Below, piece after piece: positions 54,058 through 61,478 of a stretch of 64,000 nt of DNA (its first letter is position 1; the number at the start of each line of letters is the position of its first letter). The notes below the pieces were generated by a model, which was not told where the DNA came from, did not search any database, and was given only the letters and a program-made list of their open reading frames with translations. Location of the stretch: NCBI GenBank assembly GCA_964526835.1, contig CAZGMK010000014.1, positions 13,554 to 77,553 of the forward strand. Reading direction: 5' to 3'. The position numbers were made by a program, and so were the translations under genes. The stretch comes from DAOSXA01 sp964526835 (lineage in GTDB: Bacteria > Zixibacteria > MSB-5A5 > GN15 > FEB-12).

Positions 54058-56307
54058 CTAGCTGGCCATACCCTCCTCCAGCGAGATATTGTACCGCTTC
54101 AGCTTGGTCCTCACTGTTGCTTCGTGAATGCCGAGCATTCGGGCGGCCTGAGACCTGTTGCCCGCAGTGGCGGTCAGAGCCTCGACCAGCAACTGCCTTT
54201 CAAAGCGCTCCACCTGCTCAAACAGAGTCAGGTTCTCTCGCGGCGGCTCGTCACCGAAGAGCCCGCGGGCCAATTCGGTGAGATCGCCGTCCGCAGCCAT
54301 GTCGCGCATGACCTCGAGCCGTTTGACCTTGTTGACCAGTTCGCGGACATTGCCCGGCCAGTCGTGAGCCAGGAACTGACGGACCAGGTCCGCGGGCGGC
54401 CTGGCCCCGTCGGCGAGCAGGCCATGAGCCTGCATCAAATGAGTCAGCAGAAGGGCGATGTCCTCTTTGCGCTCACGCAGCGGGGGTATCTCGAAGCTCA
54501 TTCCTGACAGCCGATAGTACAGGTCACGACGGAACCGACCTTCCTCGACCATTGTCTCCAGGACCTGGTTGGTGGCGGCCACCAACTTGAAATCCAGCGC
54601 GATCTTCCGGGTCGAACCGAGCGGCGTTACGGCCCGGTTCTCCAGAACATCGAGCAACTTGGTCTGCAGGCGCAGGGGCATATCGCCGATCTCGTCGAGC
54701 AGCAGGACCCCGCCATCGGCAGCCTTGAAGCGCCCGTCCTTACGGCCGTCGGCGCCGGTGAAAGCGCCCTTCTCGTAACCGAACAACTCAGACTCAAGCA
54801 ATGACTCCGGCAGCGAGGCGCAGTTGATAGCTTCGTAGGGGCCATCCGGTCGCGTTATGGCATGGTAATAACGAGCCAGGTGGTCTTTACCTACGCCGGT
54901 TTCACCGGTGATCAGCAACGGAAGATCGGATTTGCCGATGGCGGCCAATTGCGCAATGATGCGCTTGATCTCCGAATTCGCCGTGATGAACTCCACCCGG
55001 CTGTCGGCCGGGGCGATATGCACCGCAGCTGTTCTACCCGGACGGTAGTCGAGAGCTGCCAGAGCTCTCTCGACTGCCTCACGGCCGCGCTTCAAGTGAC
55101 TGCGGGTGTAGTAATCCTCGGCCCGGAACAGGTAGGTCAGGCGCTGACGCTGGTCGAAGGCGTCGCACTGCCCGGCCGCCAGCAGCGATTGGGCGGTCTC
55201 GAACCGGACCCCCGATTCATCGTGCATGTCGATTGCCCGCTGCAGACTCTCACGGGCCTGGTCGGCCTTGCCTTCGGCCGCTTCCAACAGTCCCTGAATA
55301 CGCATCAAGGATGCCAGTTCGACCTTGTCGCCAACCCGGCGCATGATGCTCAGACCGCCGGCCACCATGCGGCGCGACCGCCTGGTGTCGTTGCCGTGTC
55401 GACAGGCCTCGGCCAGATGACGCATCACACGACCTGCCAGGGTCGACTCCGCGCCGGCGATGTCGATGGCCGCCTGGAGCGCCCCGGCCAGAGTTGCCAC
55501 GGCATCCTCGATTTTGTCTGTGCGGTACTCCAGCTCGCCGATATAGGAACGGCAAATGACGCTGTCGCGCTTAAGGCCGAGAAGCCTCGTCTTACCCAGA
55601 GCCTCTCGTAGAGCGCGAGCCGCGACCTCGTGATCGCCCGCCTGAAGACAGGCATAACCATGGGCGATGCGAGCGCGCGTTGATTCGACATTGTCGCCCA
55701 GCTCGTCGGAGAGCTCGATATTGGTCTCAAGGTACTTCTTGGCTTGGTCGAAATCGCCTATGAATGTGTAGATACGTCCGACATTACCCATCATGTAGGC
55801 CAGGCTGCGCTTGTCGTCAAGCCGCCGTGCAATGGCTATGGCCTCCAGCAGCACACTCAGCGCCCTTCGGTACTGGCCGCTGCGATAATGCAGTCCGGCC
55901 AGAGAGTTAAGAGCGCGGCTCTGGCCCTCAGGGTTGTCGGTGCGTCGGAATATCGATTCCGCGTCGCCAAAGGATCTCTGTGCTTCCTTCACTTCGCCCA
56001 TATCACGCAGTATATGGCCGAGGGTTAGAAATAGCTCCGCCAACGGCAGACTGTCTTTGCCCCCAGACAACAAGTGCTGCGCTGTTCGCGCCGCCTTAAG
56101 AGCAGCCGGGTACTCAGAGAGAGAAGCATAGGCTCTGGCGACCTGGTGCAGGATCTGACCTGCCCAGGCATCACCGGCGGCGTCGATGGTGCTACGATGC
56201 TCTTCGTAGCACCGAATCGCCCCGGCGAACTCCCGCTTGTCGACCAGCGACGCAAGGTAGCGCGCCACGGCCTCGCGGAAGACCTTACCTTCAGTGGCTT
56301 CCGGTTG
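54058..56307 (-). CDS. TPR / AAA+ (sigma54-type) / Fis regulator, canonical
   Basis: About 749 residues from ATG 56307, four bases after the peptide gene stop; the frame opens 17 codons earlier inside the peptide gene. Residues 10-400 are TPR-like helices (YPAALKAARTAQHLLSGGKD, YRRALSVLLEAIAIARRLDD). The AAA+ domain has Walker A GETGVGKD (near 470), FGYEKGAFTGA (near 510), Walker B GGVLLLDEIGDM (near 530), RFRRDLYYRLS and WPGNVREL. A Fis HTH ends the protein (ALTATAGNRSQAARMLGIHE). All residues needed for sigma54 contact and ATP hydrolysis appear intact. The TPR input domain replaces the usual receiver, GAF or PAS. It is co-transcribed with a small exported peptide. Confidence 0.92.
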   Translation of the reverse strand, partial: QPEATEGKVFREAVARYLASLVDKREFAGAIRCYEEHRSTIDAAGDAWAGQILHQVARAYASLSEYPAALKAARTAQHLLSGGKDSLPLAELFLTLGHILRDMGEVKEAQRSFGDAESIFRRTDNPEGQSRALNSLAGLHYRSGQYRRALSVLLEAIAIARRLDDKRSLAYMMGNVGRIYTFIGDFDQAKKYLETNIELSDELGDNVESTRARIAHGYACLQAGDHEVAARALREALGKTRLLGLKRDSVICRSYIGELEYRTDKIEDAVATLAGALQAAIDIAGAESTLAGRVMRHLAEACRHGNDTRRSRRMVAGGLSIMRRVGDKVELASLMRIQGLLEAAEGKADQARESLQRAIDMHDESGVRFETAQSLLAAGQCDAFDQRQRLTYLFRAEDYYTRSHLKRGREAVERALAALDYRPGRTAAVHIAPADSRVEFITANSEIKRIIAQLAAIGKSDLPLLITGETGVGKDHLARYYHAITRPDGPYEAINCASLPESLLESELFGYEKGAFTGADGRKDGRFKAADGGVLLLDEIGDMPLRLQTKLLDVLENRAVTPLGSTRKIALDFKLVAATNQVLETMVEEGRFRRDLYYRLSGMSFEIPPLRERKEDIALLLTHLMQAHGLLADGARPPADLVRQFLAHDWPGNVRELVNKVKRLEVMRDMAADGDLTELARGLFGDEPPRENLTLFEQVERFERQLLVEALTATAGNRSQAARMLGIHEATVRTKLKRYNISLEEGMAS

Positions 56308-56311
56308 CATA

Positions 56312-56653
56312 TTAGTTGCCCTTACTGCTCTGGATATTCCCTGTACCCGGTTGTTCATCGTTGTCTATTGACTGGTCCTGGACGATAAACTCAGTCGTCT
56401 TGATGCCGGTCTTGGCATCCGGCAGGGAGATCAGGATCAGGCGGTTGACGATCCACTCCCACGGCTTCAGGCTCGACTGGAAGCCTTCATCACCCGGGTT
56501 GACCGAATCACCCCAGCCGTTCTCGCCGCCCCAGGTGTGATCCTCGGTTATCGAATCCGGAAACGAATCCGGGCGCTGCTTACCCGCGCTGTCCAGGCTC
56601 AGGCCGAATACAAGTATCAGCCCTAAAGCCATTCCAATGACGTAGCGTTTCAT
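56312..56653 (-). CDS. Small exported peptide, regulator locus 1
   Basis: 113 residues; ATG 56653 has AAGGAG 8 bases upstream. Residues 1-24 form a signal sequence (YVIGMALGLILVFGLSLDSA). The mature part has an acidic Gly/Trp motif (GGENGWGDSVNPGDEG), a hydrophobic Trp segment (PWEWIVNRLILISL) and a polar tail. No family was recognised. It is followed 4 bases later by the TPR-AAA+ regulator and has its own strong promoter. The similar arrangement at 61164 makes a functional pair likely. Confidence 0.7.
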   Translation of the reverse strand: MKRYVIGMALGLILVFGLSLDSAGKQRPDSFPDSITEDHTWGGENGWGDSVNPGDEGFQSSLKPWEWIVNRLILISLPDAKTGIKTTEFIVQDQSIDNDEQPGTGNIQSSKGN

Positions 56654-56780
56654 GATATTAACTCCTTGGTTTAGGCGTTACGTCGAACGCAATTCCATAA
56701 CTAAGTCTCGCTTATGCAGGCGGAGATACGATTGCGGAGATTGGATTAGTGCTGGTTGAGTTAATCGCATCCGCGCCTTC

Positions 56781-56809
56781 ATAATAGCAGATGAGCGGTC
56801 AATTGTCAA
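56781..56809 (-). promoter_or_regulatory. Near-consensus sigma70 promoter of peptide operon 1
   Basis: TTGACA (56804-56809) and TATTAT (56781-56786) on the minus strand are separated by exactly 17 bases. Transcription would start near 56774, leaving a leader of about 120 bases before the peptide ATG. Confidence 0.75.
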
Positions 56810-57010
56810 TCGGATAACTGGTTCGGGGCAGCATATGCGATAGGTTACCCTCCTGACCCCAATACACGATCAGGCCTAAATATCCGGCACCATCGGTTCG
56901 ATAATACAGATAAGCCGACTGGCCGCTGGTTTGTACTGGTTCTGAACATCCGCCGGCCGATCGATCGACCATATGTCAAGTAGGTAAACCTGAAGATAGG
57001 TGAGAAGACC

Positions 57011-58249
57011 ATGGCTCTGACCCCGAACGATATCCGGAATTACGAGCTGTCGACGCAGATGCGCGGCTACCACAAGGAAGAGGTTGACGACCTGCTGGAG
57101 GCGATCGCCGCCGCTATGGAGGCCGACAAACAGGCCAATCTCAAGCTCTCAATGGAACTGGATACCCTCAGGCAGCAACTGAACGCCCTGAAGGAGCATG
57201 AAGATGTCATCAAGGGCGCGGCCATCGACGCCCGCCGTAATGCCGACCAGGCCATCAAGGCCGCCCGAGCCGAGGCCGAACAGGTGCTTTCCTGCGCCAG
57301 GGCGGAGTCGGAACGTATAATGGCCTCCCACCGTCAGGCCCTCGCCGAGAACAAGGCCAAAGTCGAACGAGCCGAGCAAATCAAGGATGCCTACCTCAAG
57401 CAACTCCGCGACCTCATCGAATCCCATATAGGCATGGTCGAAAACGTCGACATAGACACTCCTGAACTTCCGCAACCCTCCCTGCCCGAACCGGAGTGCT
57501 CTGTCGCCGCCAATGACGGACCGCAAATGTCGGACGATGAGAACAGTGCCCTGGACTCGGTCCTGCCCAGCGATACACCCGAAGGCGATGACATCGAAGT
57601 GACCGACTCTTCGGAGGTTGACCGCGACACAATGGAAACGGTCGGCTCGGAGAAGCGCGCCGAAAAGCCGCGGGCGGCCGAGGAAGCCAACGCCGCCAGT
57701 GAGATTGTCGAGGTCGGCCGCGTCCCCGAACCCGACGAGAAAGACCGGGCCGAATCACAGGCCCAACCGGCGCAGCCCGGCGCCCCGGGCGAACCCGCTT
57801 CGCCCAGCCGGTCCGAAGAGTTCCAACAGGCGGTTCCGACGGTTGAGGACGAAGACGAGGGCGCTCAGAAAGCGGTTGATCCGGAGTTGGCGGAAGCGTT
57901 GAAGGCCTACCAGGACAAGGTCAAGAAGAACACCGAACACCGCGGCGACGATGACACTATGCCCCCGGCTCCGCGCGGGCAAACCTACGAAGAGGCGAAT
58001 CCGGGCGCCGATGCTGCTGTCCCGCGTGGGTTCATCACCGCCGATGCCGAAGTCGACCAGCAGGCAAGCGAGGCAACCGGCAAGGTCGTTGCACCGTCGC
58101 CTCAGGCTGGACTCAGCGCGGCAGCCCCGCCCAAAACGCAAATCGACGAACCTCCGGCGGACGTGAGCCCCGACAAACTGGCTGAAGAGCTCGATGCCGT
58201 AGTCGCCAAGTTCGAGGAGGAAATGGACAAGGCCGCGCAAAACAAATAG
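57011..58249 (+). CDS. divIVA: DivIVA-family coiled-coil protein with acidic tail
   Basis: 412 residues; the ATG has AGGTGAG upstream. The N-terminal membrane-binding motif is ALTPNDIRNYELSTQMRGYH, then KEEVDDLLEAIAAAMEADKQ, followed by a coiled coil to about residue 150. The remaining 260 residues are low complexity and rich in Glu, Asp, Ala and Pro. DivIVA marks curved membrane and division sites, mainly in Gram-positive bacteria. Homologues in diderms are less studied. It is divergent from the peptide operon and ends in a strong terminator. Confidence 0.88.
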   Translation: MALTPNDIRNYELSTQMRGYHKEEVDDLLEAIAAAMEADKQANLKLSMELDTLRQQLNALKEHEDVIKGAAIDARRNADQAIKAARAEAEQVLSCARAESERIMASHRQALAENKAKVERAEQIKDAYLKQLRDLIESHIGMVENVDIDTPELPQPSLPEPECSVAANDGPQMSDDENSALDSVLPSDTPEGDDIEVTDSSEVDRDTMETVGSEKRAEKPRAAEEANAASEIVEVGRVPEPDEKDRAESQAQPAQPGAPGEPASPSRSEEFQQAVPTVEDEDEGAQKAVDPELAEALKAYQDKVKKNTEHRGDDDTMPPAPRGQTYEEANPGADAAVPRGFITADAEVDQQASEATGKVVAPSPQAGLSAAAPPKTQIDEPPADVSPDKLAEELDAVVAKFEEEMDKAAQNK

Positions 58250-58321
58250 AGCACCATCTCTCGCCGGAGCAGCGGTCATTCATGGGCCGTCGCGCCGGCG
58301 AAAGTACACACTTCAGGTTGA

Positions 58322-58357
58322 CAAACCCCATCGCTTTCCGCGATGGGGTTTGCTTTT
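58322..58357 (+). terminator. Strong intrinsic terminator after divIVA
   Basis: A perfect 13-bp stem (CAAACCCCATCGC / GCGATGGGGTTTG) with loop TTTCC is followed by CTTTT, 72 bases after the stop. Confidence 0.85.
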
Positions 58358-58415
58358 GGCCCGGGACTCGATTTCGCCTTGCCATGATCCGCCGCTATGG
58401 CCATATTTCGAGACC

Positions 58416-59102
58416 ATGAAGGACAAGCTGCCCGGCAATCTACAGGAACTCCGCGGACGTATCGCAAGCGCCTGCCATTACTGCGGCCGCGACACCGGCG
58501 ACATCACAATCGTGGCCATCACCAAAACCCACCCTGCGAGCGCGATCCGAGACGCCGTCGCCGCCGGGCTTGCCAACATCGGAGAGAGCCGCATCCAGGA
58601 GGCTGAGCCCAAAATCGAGGAAGTCGGACGCATCGCCCGCTTTCATATGGTCGGACACCTGCAATCGAACAAGGCCAAGAAAGCGGTCGAACTGTTCGAT
58701 GTCATTCAATCGGTCGACCGCCTCAAGATCGCCGAGGAGATCAACAAGTATGCCGACCACGCCGGCCGTTCCATGGAGTGCCTGATCGAGGTCAACTGCT
58801 CGGGTGAACCCCAGAAGTTCGGAGTGCCGCCCGATGAATGCCTCGATCTGGTGCACATGGTTGCGGCTTTCAGAAGCATCAAGGTTACAGGGCTGATGAC
58901 TATCGCGCCGTTCACCGAGGATGAGGAAGCGATCCGTGCAGCCTTCGGACGGTGCCGCAACTTGTTCGAGCAGGGCCGCGATATCCTGGGCGATGATTTC
59001 AACGTCTTGTCGATGGGCATGACCAATGACTTCGAAGCGGCCATCGCCGAGGGCTCGACTATGATACGTATCGGTACGCTTCTGTTCGGACGGCGGGAGT
59101 AA
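58416..59102 (+). CDS. yggS: YggS/PLPBP-family PLP-binding protein
   Basis: 228 residues from ATG 58416; the frame opens 22 codons earlier, across the terminator tail. The PLP lysine is in VAITKTHPASAI. Other family motifs are NIGESRIQEAEPKIEEV, FHMVGHLQSNKAKKAVELFD, IQSVDRL, LSMGMTNDFEAAIAEGSTMI and RIGTLLFGRRE. The protein holds PLP and tunes amino-acid and vitamin B6 balance. It ends only 6 bases from the convergent aspartyl-protease-like gene, so terminators of the two strands must overlap coding DNA. Confidence 0.93.
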   Translation: MKDKLPGNLQELRGRIASACHYCGRDTGDITIVAITKTHPASAIRDAVAAGLANIGESRIQEAEPKIEEVGRIARFHMVGHLQSNKAKKAVELFDVIQSVDRLKIAEEINKYADHAGRSMECLIEVNCSGEPQKFGVPPDECLDLVHMVAAFRSIKVTGLMTIAPFTEDEEAIRAAFGRCRNLFEQGRDILGDDFNVLSMGMTNDFEAAIAEGSTMIRIGTLLFGRRE

Positions 59103-59108
59103 CCACTC

Positions 59109-60599
59109 TCACCCCGCCGCCGCCACCGCCTCAGCACCCGGTCTGACCAAAATCAACTCCCGCCGGAACGGGTCTATCGTCCAAACGAAGTTGCGAAGGA
59201 ACTCCGGCCCGATATCGCCGGCCGAGGCCGCACCGTAGTTGTGGTTGCCCATCACCCGCTCGGTCACGAGGCCGCCGATGACTTCGTACTCAAACCCACC
59301 GACGTCGATGGTGTCGTTGAACATGCGCATCGGATATTCCTTACCATTCCACATCAGGCTGCTGTCGTATGCCTGGATACCCAGGTGAAGCGCGGCCAAC
59401 TCGTTGACGTTCACATCCCGCGAACCGCTCTCGATCATGAAAAGAACCCGCCGGCCGTTAATGCCGACCTCCACGTATGGCCAGCTGTTGCGCACGACCA
59501 TCGGAAGGAACGCGGCGCTGTCGGTCGAGAGTGAGTCACGATATTGCGCCATGGCCTTGCGATCACGAAGGAAGGCCCGTTGGCGAATCGGGTCGATTGT
59601 AATAGCGGCCCCTTCGAGCGCAAAAGGCGAGAAACAGCCGTCAGCCAGACTGAACCCACCCTGGAAATATTCGACCGGAAAGGCCTTCATTTCCGGGTGC
59701 TGGAAGTCGACCGCTTTGATCACGATATCGGCTGGTCCCGGCATATAGTTGTAGAAGATACCATCCTCGATCACCAGTACCGTATCCCCGGGCAGCCTGT
59801 CGCCGACGGAATCATGATGGACCGTAAAACCTCGACCTGATGTCCCTGTATCCAATGACATCTTCAGCTTGTTGCCGTTGGCGTCAACAAAGTACACCCC
59901 CATCTGAGAGCCGCACTCCGCGTACTCGAGCTCAACAACCCCATCGATTTCGATGGTCGTCGCCAGCTCGTCGCGAACAGCGAAGGTCTGATCATACGAG
60001 CCCCATCGGTAAGGTACCCTGTCGTGAAGCATACCTAGGTAACGCAGGCCCTCGGCATAGGAGACATCGGCCGCCCAGCAGAAAGCGGCGATATACGGAG
60101 CAAAGCCCAGGACAGCCTCCCGACCGAAGCGGTGCAATTCCGCCGTATCGGCCAAGCCCCCGTTCCAGTCGTGCTCATGAACCCAGGCGGCAACCGCAAC
60201 CTCGGGCGAGTCCTGATACGCGCTCTCGCAGTGTTTCAGCAGGGTTTCGAACTCGTGATCGCCAAGAAGCTGAAGCAGCTTCAACTGGAGCATATCGGCA
60301 TACTCGAGAGCTCCCAACTCGCGCAGCCTCGCGATGATATCGATCAGTCTCGGCTCGCCTTTGGTCAGGCAGGTGTGCCCGCGAAGATACAGGGCGTCGA
60401 CACAATCGGCGCAGGAGACAATAATGGAATCGAGTGAATCTCGGGCCGAGCTGACCCGACCCTCCTTGAGGCTTGCGCGAATCTGGTCGAGTCGTTCGGC
60501 AGCACCCTCGCGCTCTTGCGACGGTAGCGGCTCACCAGCCGCCCCCGTACTCATGAGTAGCACCAATGCCATCAACCGAATCACCGCACTTGCGAACAT
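59109..60599 (-). CDS. Exported aspartyl-protease-like (retropepsin) protein
   Basis: 496 residues. A signal peptide (1-22) is followed by a helical, TPR-like region (about 30-200). Two retropepsin-like units follow. The first has the catalytic-type SLDTGTSGRGF near residue 258. The second has VLFMIESGSRDVNVNEL near 405, where the usual Asp is Glu (ESG). A pseudo-twofold aspartic protease with one altered Asp may be inactive or weakly active. No family with known biology was recognised. The C-terminus runs into the 3' end of yggS. Confidence 0.7.
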   Translation of the reverse strand: MFASAVIRLMALVLLMSTGAAGEPLPSQEREGAAERLDQIRASLKEGRVSSARDSLDSIIVSCADCVDALYLRGHTCLTKGEPRLIDIIARLRELGALEYADMLQLKLLQLLGDHEFETLLKHCESAYQDSPEVAVAAWVHEHDWNGGLADTAELHRFGREAVLGFAPYIAAFCWAADVSYAEGLRYLGMLHDRVPYRWGSYDQTFAVRDELATTIEIDGVVELEYAECGSQMGVYFVDANGNKLKMSLDTGTSGRGFTVHHDSVGDRLPGDTVLVIEDGIFYNYMPGPADIVIKAVDFQHPEMKAFPVEYFQGGFSLADGCFSPFALEGAAITIDPIRQRAFLRDRKAMAQYRDSLSTDSAAFLPMVVRNSWPYVEVGINGRRVLFMIESGSRDVNVNELAALHLGIQAYDSSLMWNGKEYPMRMFNDTIDVGGFEYEVIGGLVTERVMGNHNYGAASAGDIGPEFLRNFVWTIDPFRRELILVRPGAEAVAAAG

Positions 60600-61163
60600 C
60601 GATCCTCCAGTGTTGTATGGTCAGAAAAAGTCGCCATCCTGATCGATTTACGCAATGCCATCACCGGAGTTGCGCTGTTGGTGGCTTGGCGCCGCAATCG
60701 TCCAATCAGGAGGAGACTCACAGCCGCCCTTAGTTGATGCACGGCGGGGTGGCGGATTCCTTCAACCCGGTACCGCATTGCCGGCGCTGCGCAACCCACG
60801 ATCCGGCATCTTCTTCGACTACAAACAGTTCAGTGTGCCCGTAAGGGCGTTCTTTCGCACTACGATGGGTGGCGGGTTCGAACGTTTGGATCCGGCGGCT
60901 CGCACAGAAGTAGGCCAAAGACAACTGTGCGGTTGCAGTCCGACCTGCCAGATGCTGGCAGTGAAACGCCCAAAACACCTGTCCAGGCCCATTTTCGGCC
61001 GCAATTCTGTCACTTTTCGCTTGACACATTTGGGGATATGCCGTTCCTTGGAGTAGCAGAGGAATCGGACACAAACAGATCAGAAAATATGAGTTACTCG
61101 GACACAGCGGGTATGGTACTGAGACATTCCGAAAGGAACAGCCGCCCGATGAGGTATAGTCAT
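60600..61163. other. Intergenic region upstream of peptide locus 2
   Basis: About 560 bases. It should hold the divergent promoters of the protease-like gene and peptide operon 2. TTGACA at 61021-61026 is the only good -35 but has no matching -10. A GCCCGTAAGGGC palindrome lies near 60840. No tRNA or other RNA gene was seen. Confidence 0.45.
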
Positions 61164-61478
61164 ATGCGTAAGGTAATATCGTTGATGATGGTGCTGGTGT
61201 TGGGGGTGGTTGTAATGGGAACATCGGCGAATGCGGTCTGCCCCGGCCCCAACGCTGTCACGGCCACGATGACCGACGGCCGCCCCACACCCAGCGGGGA
61301 TGATGGGGGCTGGGATGATCCTCAGACTAGCCCTGCGACGAGAATGGTGATACTTCTGCCGACACTCGGTTGTTTGGCCTGGTTCATTGATTGGCCCATA
61401 TTCGACTTGATCATAAACTCCGAAACCGACGTGGATAGTCATGGCTCAGCAGTTGAAAACGAAATTGACCTTCGTTAG
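61164..61478 (+). CDS. Small exported peptide, regulator locus 2
   Basis: 104 residues from ATG 61164 (GAGG 9 bases upstream); ATG 61149 is an alternative. Residues 1-23 form a signal peptide with a likely cut after TSANA. The mature part has an acidic Gly/Trp motif (SGDDGGWDDPQTSP) and a Trp-rich hydrophobic segment (CLAWFIDWPIFDLIINS). This is the same order of features as the peptide at 56312. The regulator gene starts inside its last 38 bases, so the two are coupled. Three cysteines in the precursor could form a disulfide after export. Confidence 0.7.
   Translation: MRKVISLMMVLVLGVVVMGTSANAVCPGPNAVTATMTDGRPTPSGDDGGWDDPQTSPATRMVILLPTLGCLAWFIDWPIFDLIINSETDVDSHGSAVENEIDLR

Noticed and set aside
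60862..60890. GGGTTCGAAC resembling a tRNA T-arm
   Set aside because: The flanks do not pair into a T-stem and no cloverleaf fits.
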